This document shows, one piece after another, positions 1 to 7,355 of a DNA stretch of 18,256 nt. Every line of letters begins with the position of its first letter. The stretch's first letter is position 1. The stretch spans positions 1 through 18,256 of the forward strand of contig CAVVIO010000072.1 of assembly GCA_963748095.1 (NCBI GenBank), given 5' to 3'. Position numbers and translations under genes: made by a program. The notes beneath the pieces were generated by a model. The model searched no databases and had not been told where the DNA came from. It was given only the letters and a program-made list of their open reading frames with translations. Origin of the DNA: CAVVIO01 sp963748095. Its GTDB lineage: Bacteria; Bacteroidota; Bacteroidia; Bacteroidales; UBA10428.

Positions 1-286
1 TCCTTTTGATTAATTCCTTGTGCGAGAAATTGAATTCGTTGAGATTTTTAGAAAGATCCTTTTTACTTTTTACGTCGAATATATTTTTAAGAACCGGGCC
101 GGGCAGGTTATTTTTACGGCCAAAGTCATTTACGGTCATTCCATCCTCTATAACCAGGGTTGCCGGGGTACTGATCTTCTCTGATTTTTCACCCCATATC
201 CGGGACGAAAGATACGATAATGCCAGCACCAGTCCTGTTACTAAAAAAAACTGAAGAAGTATCCTTATTTTGACGTTGCTGGTCAT
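1..286 (-). CDS. N-terminal part of a membrane-anchored protein, possibly a polyferredoxin-like 4Fe-4S protein
   Basis: The frame opens with ATG at 286-284 and stays open to the window edge, so only the first 95 or so residues are visible and the C-terminus is missing. The start MTSNVKIRILLQFFLV leads into one hydrophobic helix (about residues 7-24), after which the chain turns hydrophilic. It contains a short module around TLVIEDGMTVNDFGRKNN followed by LPGPVLKNIFDV, resembling the small periplasmic DNA-binding-like segment I recall preceding the membrane 4Fe-4S domains of Bacteroidota polyferredoxin proteins. No cysteine motif is in the visible part, so that assignment is recall-based and weak. 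A TAnnTTTG-like element lies about 50 bases upstream. A rightward reading frame over the same DNA (6-254) has no family features and is taken as its shadow. Confidence 0.6.
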   Translation of the reverse strand, partial: MTSNVKIRILLQFFLVTGLVLALSYLSSRIWGEKSEKISTPATLVIEDGMTVNDFGRKNNLPGPVLKNIFDVKSKKDLSKNLNEFNFSHKELIKR

Positions 287-338
287 GTTAATCCATTTTT
301 GTAAAACAATAATAATTTCCTTTATGTGTTTAGGTCAG

Positions 339-346
339 CAAAGATA
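339..346 (-). promoter_or_regulatory. Candidate Bacteroidota -7 element for the leftward gene at 286
   Basis: On the minus strand the sequence reads TATCTTTG, a full match to TAnnTTTG, 52 bases before the ATG at 286. No clear TTTG -33 element is seen at the expected spacing, so this is a candidate from sequence match and position only. Confidence 0.35.
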
Positions 347-467
347 TTCAAAAAAATATCTGCCTGTTTTCGGAATAATCTTTAATTGTTAAAGTTAAAA
401 GAATACTTGTATCAGAAAGGAAAGTAATGTGTAATTCAGGGATTTACTGTAATGCATGAAAAGTTTA

Positions 468-1046
468 TTATTCTTTATTTTTTAGTAATCTCTTTAACAA
501 AGAAATGACAATTATCCTGTGAAATGGCTTAACCGGGAAAAAATATAATCGTCCCAGCAGATTATTGTATTTCACAAGGGTTGTTAAATATATGGTCACA
601 TTTTCACTTTTCCGGTTTGCCAATACAGAAACTTTAAAATCCAGGTGTTTATCATTTTCTGCCATTATTATCTCATTACCGGTCCGGTCCACTACTGTAA
701 AATAAACCGCTCTTGAACCAACGGGATAGTAATCAGCTATATTACTGTTTTTTTTCTTCCCGCCGGTATTTAATCCTATCAGTCTGACAATACTATTTCT
801 GGTACTCATTAATACATCTGTCCATTTCGGCGTTTGAAATATTTCAGTAGTAATTTTATCCAAATCCTTTTTGGTTTGTATTGTAATCCTGTATGAATCA
901 TAATAATGAAACTTACCGAAGTTTTTTGCAATTATTGAATCTTCCGGGATTTGATGAATTGTTTGTACTTTCTTCATGCTGTTAATTAAATTCTGTTTGT
1001 AAGTCAGAATGACATAACGATAACTTTTTGGATAGTACCGGTTCAT
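468..1046 (-). CDS. DUF2867 domain-containing protein
   Basis: A 192-residue frame whose body matches DUF2867. The recognisable pieces are the PKWTDVLMSTRNSIVRLIGL helix region, the central KHLDFKVSVL segment, and the C-terminal signature VKYNNLLGRLYFFPVKPFH followed by RIIVISLLKRLL. DUF2867 proteins are small alpha/beta proteins of unknown activity, sometimes found fused to NAD-binding domains; here the domain stands alone. Two starts are possible. ATG 1046 gives the longest form, but ATG 977 (MKKVQTIHQIPEDSII) begins nearer to where I expect homologues to start. A TTAATTTG sequence, close to the -7 consensus, lies directly before ATG 1046; if it is a promoter, transcription would begin at or inside the first codons and 977 would be the true start. 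It is divergent from the MFS gene at 1229. Confidence 0.82.
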   Translation of the reverse strand: MNRYYPKSYRYVILTYKQNLINSMKKVQTIHQIPEDSIIAKNFGKFHYYDSYRITIQTKKDLDKITTEIFQTPKWTDVLMSTRNSIVRLIGLNTGGKKKNSNIADYYPVGSRAVYFTVVDRTGNEIIMAENDKHLDFKVSVLANRKSENVTIYLTTLVKYNNLLGRLYFFPVKPFHRIIVISLLKRLLKNKE

Positions 1047-1228
1047 TCAAATTAATTAAATGTAAATAATAATACGGTCAAAACCAAATCCATAAATGTT
1101 ACAATGATCCTCTACCGGAAATTACCAAAACCTTTTCCAATCATTTTTGTTGGTAAACTTGATTTGTCTTAATCATTGCAGGATAAAATAATAATATTGA
1201 ACAGCATATAAATGATAAGAAGTTAAGA

Positions 1229-2599
1229 ATGAAAAACAATACAAAAACATTACTGGTACTATTTACAGGCGTGCTGATGGGAGCGCTCGATATTTCAATC
1301 GTTGGTCCCGCCATTCCTGCCATATCCAAAGCTTTGCAGGTAGATGAAAAAGCCCTGGCATGGATCTTTTCCATCTATGTATTATTTAACCTTTCCGGCG
1401 TATCGCTGATGGCCAAACTCTCTGATCGCTACGGGCGGAGGCGGTTATACATCCTGTCGGTACTGATATTTGCCATAGGTTCGGCGATTGTGGCCACTTC
1501 GCAAAATTATGCCGTGTTACTGATTGGACGGGCCGTGCAGGGGTTCGGTTCCAGCGGTATATTCCCGGTAGCATCTGCTGTGGTGGGCGATGTTTTTCCA
1601 CCGGAAAAAAGGGGCAGGGCGCTGGGCCTTATCGGCTCTGTATTCGGCATCGCTTTTATTATCGGTCCGTTTGTTGCCGGACTAATACTGAAATATTTCA
1701 CGTGGCATTACCTGTTCTATATCAATATTCCGGTGGCACTGCTGGTAATTTACGGAAGCTATAAACAACTGAACGATGAAATAACTTCCACCGGGGCGCC
1801 ATTCGACTGGAAAGGTGTGGTACTGTTAAGTAGTTTACTGACATTGTTTGCCCTGGCGCTATACAGTGTCGACCCGATAGCTATCACACAAACATTATTT
1901 CATTCGGCTTTTCTACCACTGATTATCGGTTCGGCAATTTTTGTGGTCCTGTTTATTTATGTTGAAAAAAGGGCTCAGGAACCGGTGGTGCATCTGTCTT
2001 TCTTCCAGTCGAAACAACTCCTGGTGGTAGGGTTAATTGCCATCGGAACCGGTGTGTTCGAAGCTTCTTTTGTATTTATGCCCAAATTGGCGGTACTGGC
2101 TTTTAACGTACCCACTTCCACTGCCAGTTTTATGATGGGACCTACAGTTCTTGCTTCTGCCATTGGCGCCCCCTTGTGGGGAAGGTTGCTGGATAAAACA
2201 GGATCGAAAATAATTATTTTTTCGGCGCTGGTGCTTGCAGTAATCGGGGTACTTCTTATCAGCAGGGAAACACAGGTTCTTTCACTTTTTTACATTGGTA
2301 CCGCTTTGTTCGGACTTGGACTATCGGCCCTGGTTGGTTCTTCTTTACGCTACATTGCCCTGAACGAGGTGGGCGCATCGGAACGGGCCGTGGCGCAAGG
2401 GATGATCACCATTTTTACAAGCACCGGTCAGATAACCGGATCTGTTATTATTGGGATCATAGCTGTTGCTGCCGGTGGGTTGCAGGGTTATAAAAATGCT
2501 TTTTTATTCCTGGCAGTGCTTACTTCTGTATTGGTAATCCTCAGTCTGTTGCTGAAGGGTCGTAAGAAAGAGCTGGCATTTCAGAAGGATGCTGCATAG
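1229..2599 (+). CDS. MFS drug/proton antiporter, DHA2 (EmrB/QacA) type
   Basis: This 456-residue integral inner-membrane protein is probably a proton-driven exporter of drugs or other small toxic molecules. The family motifs are clear: the helix-1 motif LDISIVGPAIP (20-30), loop motif A KLSDRYGRRR (63-72), motif B RAVQGFGSSG (101-110), the antiporter motif C around GIAFIIGPFVAG (140-151), and the WHYLFYINIP segment (159-168) typical of DHA2 members. The repeated hydrophobic stretches are consistent with 12-14 helices. The start follows a purine-rich AAGAAG about 10 bases upstream. No membrane-fusion protein, TolC homologue or regulator is adjacent, so it probably works as a stand-alone inner-membrane pump. 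It is divergent from the DUF2867 gene across 182 bases. The substrate cannot be told from the sequence. Confidence 0.92.
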   Translation: MKNNTKTLLVLFTGVLMGALDISIVGPAIPAISKALQVDEKALAWIFSIYVLFNLSGVSLMAKLSDRYGRRRLYILSVLIFAIGSAIVATSQNYAVLLIGRAVQGFGSSGIFPVASAVVGDVFPPEKRGRALGLIGSVFGIAFIIGPFVAGLILKYFTWHYLFYINIPVALLVIYGSYKQLNDEITSTGAPFDWKGVVLLSSLLTLFALALYSVDPIAITQTLFHSAFLPLIIGSAIFVVLFIYVEKRAQEPVVHLSFFQSKQLLVVGLIAIGTGVFEASFVFMPKLAVLAFNVPTSTASFMMGPTVLASAIGAPLWGRLLDKTGSKIIIFSALVLAVIGVLLISRETQVLSLFYIGTALFGLGLSALVGSSLRYIALNEVGASERAVAQGMITIFTSTGQITGSVIIGIIAVAAGGLQGYKNAFLFLAVLTSVLVILSLLLKGRKKELAFQKDAA

Positions 2600-2657
2600 T
2601 ACTGATAGTTATAATAATTGACCCGATGATCATTACTTGTAGGGCATTGTGAAGTGA

Positions 2658-2695
2658 AGCAGGACTCTTACAGGCTGCTAATCTTTTCTTTTCTG
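2658..2695 (+). terminator. Weak candidate terminator after the MFS gene
   Basis: AGCAG (2658-2662) can pair with CTGCT (2675-2679) across a 12-base loop, followed by the T-rich run TCTTTTCTTTTC. The stem is short and the T run interrupted, so it is only suggestive. Confidence 0.3.
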
Positions 2696-2896
2696 AAAAA
2701 ATGACAGAAATGTTTAGCTACAAGAATTGAAGAATTGGAATTTTGATAATTGGTATTTATTTGATAATTGTGAATTGCAATATGTGATTTTATCCGACTT
2801 TTTAGTTTAAGCTATTCTGCACAGGATGGTTAGTGTAGTTAACCCGCAAATATGTGGCAATTTTGTATTTTATGTTCCCGGCAATCAATTCTTTTG

Positions 2897-2904
2897 TATT
2901 TTTG
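2897..2904 (+). promoter_or_regulatory. Candidate -7 element for the prephenate dehydrogenase gene
   Basis: TATTTTTG is a full match to TAnnTTTG, 35 bases before the ATG at 2940. The expected start of transcription would be near 2909, leaving a leader of about 30 bases. The -33 element is not convincing. Confidence 0.5.
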
Positions 2905-2939
2905 TGGCGCCAAACAATAATTTTATCACATAGCAATAA

Positions 2940-3689
2940 ATGAATAATAAAATCATTTCCGTATACGGATACGGACGCTTCGGCAAATTCTGGGCAGATT
3001 TACTGACAGCCGATTTCAAAGTAAAGGTATATTCCCGGCGTGGCCTGAAACCGGAAGAGGTGAGCCCGGGTATAGAGATTACCGATGAAAAGGGAATTTT
3101 CGACTGTGATGCCCTCTTTTATTGTGTGGCCATTTCTTCCCTGGAAGATGTACTTGTAAAATCAGCTTCAAACTTTAAGGAGGGTACCATCGTTTTTGAT
3201 ACCTGTTCGGTGAAAATGAAACCGGCTGAATGGATGCAAAAACATGTACCGGCAAACAATCCGATTATTGCCACACACCCGATGTTCGGCCCGGATTCCT
3301 ACTACAATGCCAAAGAGCCGCTGCCTATGGTTATGGCAAATATCAGAGCCGATGAATCGGATTTTAAAGGATGGACCGATTATTTTACCCGTAAATTTAT
3401 GCGGGTGGAATTGATGACTCCCGAACAGCATGATGAAATGGTTGCCTACTCGCAGGGGATTACACATTATATCGGAAGGGTATTGGCCGATTTGGATCTG
3501 AAAAATACGAATATAAACACACTCGGTTATCAGAAACTGATGGAGATCATTCAGCAAACTTGTAATGACAACTGGCAGTTGTTTGTCGACCTCCAGCGTT
3601 ATAATCCTTATACCAAAAAGATGCGGCAGGACCTGCATGAATCCATTGAAAAGATCTATACCTTTTTGAAGATAAATGACATGAAGTGA
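2940..3689 (+). CDS. tyrA: Prephenate/arogenate dehydrogenase (TyrA family)
   Basis: A cytoplasmic 249-residue enzyme of tyrosine synthesis that oxidatively decarboxylates prephenate or arogenate. The N-terminal Rossmann fold has GYGRFG (10-15), and the second strand ends in YSRRG (31-35), with no acidic residue where NAD-specific enzymes usually have one. The active-site region shows DTCSVK (87-92) and THPMFGPDS (112-120), whose conserved His is expected to act in catalysis. The helical dimerisation part carries YSQGITHYIGR (170-180). HPMFGP is the form familiar from plant-type arogenate dehydrogenases. The protein is short and has neither a chorismate mutase nor an ACT domain, so no feedback control by tyrosine is visible in the chain. 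It has its own promoter candidate and no aromatic-pathway neighbours in this window. Prephenate versus arogenate specificity cannot be decided here. Confidence 0.88.
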   Translation: MNNKIISVYGYGRFGKFWADLLTADFKVKVYSRRGLKPEEVSPGIEITDEKGIFDCDALFYCVAISSLEDVLVKSASNFKEGTIVFDTCSVKMKPAEWMQKHVPANNPIIATHPMFGPDSYYNAKEPLPMVMANIRADESDFKGWTDYFTRKFMRVELMTPEQHDEMVAYSQGITHYIGRVLADLDLKNTNINTLGYQKLMEIIQQTCNDNWQLFVDLQRYNPYTKKMRQDLHESIEKIYTFLKINDMK

Positions 3690-3845
3690 AGAGACGAGAG
3701 ATGAAAGGTGTTAAGCGAGGGAGCGGATTTAATTGATATATTCCTTCATTTAGTATATAACAGACTGTCAGCTAGAACGTTAAAATTACTATTATATATT
3801 CGTCATTTAGTAACGTTATTTTCAAAAATTAAAGAAAAATTTACC

Positions 3846-3853
3846 TATTTTTG
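3846..3853 (+). promoter_or_regulatory. Candidate -7 element of the typA promoter
   Basis: TATTTTTG matches TAnnTTTG exactly and lies 21 bases before the ATG at 3875. Transcription would start near 3858, giving a leader of only about 17 bases that contains AAGGA. This places the in-frame TTG at 3851 inside the promoter and argues against it as a start codon. Confidence 0.55.
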
Positions 3854-3874
3854 CAGCCTTTTATAGTAAGGAAA

Positions 3875-5683
3875 ATGAATATTCGGAATATAGCAATAAT
3901 TGCCCATGTCGATCATGGCAAAACCACACTGGTTGACTGCATTTTACACCAGTGTAAACTTTTCAGGGAAAACCAGGTAACCCGTGAACTGATACTGGAT
4001 AGTAACGAGCTGGAACGGGAACGCGGGATCACTATTTTGTCTAAAAATGTTTCGGTCCCTTATAAAGGAATCAAGATCAATATTATTGATACTCCCGGTC
4101 ACGCCGATTTCGGTGGCGAAGTGGAAAGAGTGCTGAATATGGCCGACGGTGTGCTTTTACTGGTTGATGCATTTGAAGGTCCCATGCCGCAAACCCGTTT
4201 TGTACTGGGGAAAGCCATTGAAATGGGATTGAAACCCATTGTAGTGATCAATAAGGTAGACAAGGAAAACTGTCGGCCGGAAGACGTGAATGAATCGGTT
4301 TTCGACCTGATGTATAACCTGGAAGCCAGCGAGGAACAACTTAATTATCCGGTGGTGTATGGATCTTCCAAACAGGGATGGATGTCTGCCAACTGGAAAG
4401 AACCGACCACTGATGTAACCTATTTGCTCGATCAGATACTGGAACACATACCGTCTCCCAAACATGTGGATGGAACTGTTCAGATAAAGATAACCTCTAT
4501 TGAATATTCTTCTTATGTGGGGCGTATTGCTATAGGGCGCATTTCACGCGGATCGATAAAGGAAAACCAGCCGGTTTCGCTGGTGAAACGAGATGGCTCC
4601 ATACAGAAATCAAAAATCAAGGAATTATATGTTTTTGAAGGGCTTGGCAAGATCAACAAGCAGGAAGTATCCTGTGGCGACCTGGTAGCCATAGCCGGTA
4701 TTGATAACTTTGACATCAGCGATACCATAGCTGATTATGACAAACCCGAAGGACTGAAACCGATCCCGATCGACGAACCGACGATGAGCATGTTATTTGC
4801 CATCAATGATTCCCCATTTTACGGTAAGGAAGGGAAGTTTGTAACATCACGGCACCTGCGCGAACGGTTGTACCTGGAAACTGAAAAGAACCTGGCCCTT
4901 CGTGTCGAAGAGACCGAAAGTACCGATTCGTTTAAAATATATGGCAGGGGAATACTTCATTTGGCCATTCTCATCGAAACCATGCGACGAGAAGGTTTTG
5001 AATTCCAGGTTGGGAAACCGACTGTTATCACCCGGATAATTGACGGGAAAAAATGCGAACCTGTGGAAGGGCTTACCATCGATACCCCTGAAGCAACTTC
5101 CGGTAAAGTGATCGAGTTTGTAAGTCAGCGAAAAGGTGAACTTACACTGATGGAACACAGGCGTGACCTGGTACACCTTGAATTTGACATTCCTGCACGC
5201 GGGCTGATCGGATTTCGTACCACCATAATGAACATAACAGCCGGAGAAGCAATTATTGCCAGCCGGTTTAAGGGGTATGAACCATGGAAAGGGGAGATTA
5301 TCCGCCGGATTAACGGGGCGCTGTTAGCCATGGAACCGGGAACTGTGATTGCCTATGCCCTGAACAAACTGCAGGACCGCGGTATTTTCTTTGTTTCTCC
5401 CGGACAGGAAGTTTATGCCGGACAGGTAATCGGCGAAAACAATAAGGCGGGAGACCTGGCCATTAACATTACCAAAACAAAAAAACTCACCAATATGCGT
5501 GCGTCCGGTTCGGATGACAAGGTAAGGATCGCCCCTCCGGTGATTCTGTCACTTGAGGAATCGATGGAATATATACAGGATGATGAGTACGTAGAAGTTA
5601 CTCCAAAAAGTATTCGTATGCGGAAAATATTGTTAAATGAGAATGATCGTAAGAGATTACTGAAGGGACAGGCGGTCGTTTAA
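3875..5683 (+). CDS. typA: Ribosome-associated translational GTPase TypA/BipA
   Basis: A full-length 602-residue TypA/BipA, a cytoplasmic GTPase related to EF-G and LepA that binds ribosomes and is tied to ribosome assembly and stress adaptation in other bacteria. All G motifs are present: AHVDHGKTT (10-18), RGITI (50-54), DTPGH (72-76), NKVD (126-129) and GSSKQG (163-168), the last in place of the more usual SA-containing G5 motif. After the G domain come the beta-barrel domain (from about KITSIEYSSYVGRIAIGRI), two EF-G-like alpha/beta domains (GRGILHLAILIETMRREG; RGLIGFRT) and the TypA-specific C-terminal domain with TNMRASGSDD. I place the start at ATG 3875, preceded by AAGGA at about 5 bases; an upstream in-frame TTG at 3851 overlaps the promoter element. 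A terminator at 5814-5844 probably closes the unit. Confidence 0.96.
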   Translation: MNIRNIAIIAHVDHGKTTLVDCILHQCKLFRENQVTRELILDSNELERERGITILSKNVSVPYKGIKINIIDTPGHADFGGEVERVLNMADGVLLLVDAFEGPMPQTRFVLGKAIEMGLKPIVVINKVDKENCRPEDVNESVFDLMYNLEASEEQLNYPVVYGSSKQGWMSANWKEPTTDVTYLLDQILEHIPSPKHVDGTVQIKITSIEYSSYVGRIAIGRISRGSIKENQPVSLVKRDGSIQKSKIKELYVFEGLGKINKQEVSCGDLVAIAGIDNFDISDTIADYDKPEGLKPIPIDEPTMSMLFAINDSPFYGKEGKFVTSRHLRERLYLETEKNLALRVEETESTDSFKIYGRGILHLAILIETMRREGFEFQVGKPTVITRIIDGKKCEPVEGLTIDTPEATSGKVIEFVSQRKGELTLMEHRRDLVHLEFDIPARGLIGFRTTIMNITAGEAIIASRFKGYEPWKGEIIRRINGALLAMEPGTVIAYALNKLQDRGIFFVSPGQEVYAGQVIGENNKAGDLAINITKTKKLTNMRASGSDDKVRIAPPVILSLEESMEYIQDDEYVEVTPKSIRMRKILLNENDRKRLLKGQAVV

Positions 5684-5744
5684 ATCTATTGTTATAATGG
5701 ATGAGCTGAGCTGCTGTCAGGCATAGCAGTCCTGAAATAATATA

Positions 5745-5771
5745 TTCGGATAAGAAGGAATCTTATTCGAA
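5745..5771. repeat. 11-bp inverted repeat (hairpin) downstream of typA
   Basis: TTCGGATAAGA (5745-5755) faces TCTTATTCGAA (5761-5771) across a 5-base loop. All 11 positions pair if one G-U is allowed. No T run follows it, so it is probably not the terminator itself; it may stabilise the typA 3' end or belong to a small structured RNA. Confidence 0.6.
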
Positions 5772-5813
5772 CGTTACATTAAAAAAGATCTAACTAGGAT
5801 ACATTGTTCAGTT

Positions 5814-5844
5814 AAGGCCTGCCTTCCTCGGGCAGGTTTTTTTT
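5814..5844 (+). terminator. Rho-independent terminator of typA
   Basis: CCTGCC (5818-5823) pairs with GGCAGG (5831-5836) around a 7-base loop and is followed by eight T (5837-5844). Flanking AAGG and TTTT extend the stem through G-U and A-U pairs. It lies 130 bases after the typA stop. Confidence 0.85.
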
Positions 5845-5889
5845 CATTCTAATTTTACAATAAAGGAAAGCAGTAAAAGACAGCCCCTT

Positions 5890-5915
5890 TATAAAGTTTA
5901 TTTAAAAACTTTATA
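5890..5915. repeat. Perfect 10-bp inverted repeat upstream of the pfk promoter
   Basis: TATAAAGTTT (5890-5899) and AAACTTTATA (5906-5915) are exact reverse complements separated by 6 bases. The repeat ends about 10 bases before the presumed -33 element at 5926, a position suited to a dimeric regulator site. It is AT-rich and could also be chance. Confidence 0.5.
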
Positions 5916-5925
5916 GTTTAAAATA

Positions 5926-5955
5926 TTGTCATTAAACAAATCCCTCTTACCTTCG
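5926..5955 (+). promoter_or_regulatory. Candidate promoter for the phosphofructokinase gene
   Basis: A TTG at 5926-5928 and TACCTTCG at 5948-5955 (one mismatch to TAnnTTTG) are separated by 19 bases, the spacing expected for Bacteroidota promoters. Transcription would begin near 5960, giving a leader of about 60 bases. Confidence 0.5.
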
Positions 5956-6019
5956 TGCAAAATGGAAATTTATTAAATGGAAAAAGAATTATTCATTAAA
6001 ATAAAAATGGAGTAAACAG

Positions 6020-7156
6020 ATGACTACAAAAATGGGAAAATATATAGGACTCCTGACATCGGGAGGAGACAGCCCAGGATTAAATGCGGCCATCAGGAGC
6101 ATCGGAAAGTCAGCCCTCGGAAGTTATGAAATGCAGGTAATCGGTTTCCGGGACGGTTTCCGTGGATTAATGGAGAATCGCACCATGCGGTTGAACCGCC
6201 AGGCTTTGTCTGGAATCCTTACCCTGGGAGGAACAATCCTGGGGACCAGTCGTGATAAACCGCATAAAATGCCCATCGGTGGTCAGAAAATGGATATGAC
6301 CGATGTTATTGTTGAAAATTACGAAAAGCACCATCTCGATGCGCTGGTCTGCATTGGCGGTGGCGGTACACAAAAAAATGCCTATCACCTGGCACAACAT
6401 GGACTGAATATCATCACCCTTCCCAAAACCATCGATAACGATGTGGCGATGACCGATATAACCTTTGGGTTTGATACGGCGCTGGGTGTTGCCGTAGATG
6501 CCATCGACCGTTTGCATAGCACAGCCCACAGTCATCACCGTATTATTGTTGTTGAGATAATGGGCCACCGGGCCGGATGGCTGGCTCTGGGAGGAGGAGT
6601 TGCCGGTGGGGCTGATGTGATCCTTATTCCCGAAATTCCCTATGATGTGAATGTAGTGGCGGAATCGATCCTTCGCCGCAGTCGTGGCGGTTCACCTTTC
6701 AGTATTGTTGCCGTTGCCGAAGGGGCCTTATCAAAAGAAACATACAAAGAAATAAAAGCACTGGAAGATCTGATTGAAAAAACAGAAGATAAAAAAGAAC
6801 GATCCAATCTGAAAGCACAACTTGCTGCTGCAGAATCATTACATGAAGGACATACCTTCAGACTTGCCAACATGCTGAAGGAAATAACCGGACTGGAATC
6901 ACGTGTCACCATACTGGGATACCTGCAGCGGGGAGGTACTCCTTCTGCTGCTGATCGTCTGCTGGCCACACGACTGGGGACTGCCTGTGCTGATTATATT
7001 AACGAAGGCGTTTTTGGAGTAATGGTTGCTTCTCACGGAGACAGTCAGAGACCTGTTCCGCTGGAAAAAGTAGTAGGTAAACGAAAACTGGTACCTCACA
7101 ATCATCCTTGGCTACTGAGTGCCCGGAGGGTTGGGACCTGCCTGGGGGATGTGTAA
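6020..7156 (+). CDS. pfkA: 6-phosphofructokinase (PfkA family, mixed-substrate-type subgroup)
   Basis: A cytoplasmic 378-residue kinase of glycolysis, phosphorylating fructose 6-phosphate. Visible motifs are the phosphate-binding SGGDSPG (14-20), catalytic PKTIDND (135-141) with the base Asp139, MGHRAGWLA (181-189) and LGYLQRGGTPSA (299-310). Lys136 in PKTIDND is the form found in PPi-dependent and group III enzymes, while the Gly at the donor-specifying position (GGGGT, 113-117) is the ATP-type residue. The acidic residue normally preceding that Gly (GGDG or GGEG) is also Gly here, which is unusual. Relative to typical members there is a charged helical insertion at roughly 238-275. The start at 6020 has GGAG seven bases upstream, favouring it over Met5. 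The gene has its own promoter candidate and converges with the surface-protein locus. Whether ATP or PPi is the donor is not settled by the sequence. Confidence 0.9.
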   Translation: MTTKMGKYIGLLTSGGDSPGLNAAIRSIGKSALGSYEMQVIGFRDGFRGLMENRTMRLNRQALSGILTLGGTILGTSRDKPHKMPIGGQKMDMTDVIVENYEKHHLDALVCIGGGGTQKNAYHLAQHGLNIITLPKTIDNDVAMTDITFGFDTALGVAVDAIDRLHSTAHSHHRIIVVEIMGHRAGWLALGGGVAGGADVILIPEIPYDVNVVAESILRRSRGGSPFSIVAVAEGALSKETYKEIKALEDLIEKTEDKKERSNLKAQLAAAESLHEGHTFRLANMLKEITGLESRVTILGYLQRGGTPSAADRLLATRLGTACADYINEGVFGVMVASHGDSQRPVPLEKVVGKRKLVPHNHPWLLSARRVGTCLGDV

Positions 7157-7217
7157 GTTGATAACAATACAGGTCGACATTAAAAAATAAATCAATTTAA
7201 AATAGATGGGGAACCGT

Positions 7218-7280
7218 AAATTGGAATAATGGAATAATGGATTTGACTTCTATATTTTCCACTATTCCAATATTCCATTT
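7218..7280. repeat. Long imperfect inverted repeat between convergent genes
   Basis: Arms 7219-7240 and 7259-7280 are reverse complements at 19 of 22 positions, separated by 18 bases. Each arm carries tandem GGAATA-type units. It lies between the convergent pfkA and surface-protein genes. A bidirectional terminator or a dispersed hairpin repeat fits, but no strong T run follows on either strand. Confidence 0.55.
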
Positions 7281-7355
7281 CTCCTGTTATATTCTTTTTG
7301 CAGTACTTTTTTTATTCCTGTTTATTGTACCAGTAAAAAGGCAGTATCCTTCCGT

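Larger units (their letters stand above)
2600..2939. other. Intergenic region between the MFS gene and tyrA
   Basis: No coding frame with family features is visible in these 340 bases. They contain a weak hairpin just after the MFS stop, an AT-rich stretch with TTGATAATTG twice (2743-2752 and 2761-2770), and a promoter-like element at 2897-2904 before tyrA. Nothing else is recognised. Confidence 0.6.
5684..6019. other. Structured intergenic region between typA and pfk
   Basis: These 336 bases hold no full gene. In order they contain a possible small hairpin near 5711-5735, an 11-bp stem at 5745-5771, an intrinsic terminator at 5814-5844, a perfect 10-bp inverted repeat at 5890-5915, a promoter candidate at 5926-5955 and two tiny reading frames (5962-5976 and 5977-6015) in the pfk leader. 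Confidence 0.6.

Noticed and set aside
1141..1374. 77-codon leftward frame overlapping the MFS start
   Set aside because: Most of it is antisense to the conserved MFS N-terminus; no independent support.
3168..3638. 156-codon frame antisense to tyrA
   Set aside because: It shows no family features and covers a strongly supported gene, so it is a shadow frame.
3851..3874. TTG start extending TypA by eight residues
   Set aside because: The TTG lies inside the TATTTTTG promoter element, so it would not be transcribed, and MNIRNIAIIAHVDHG is the family's usual start.
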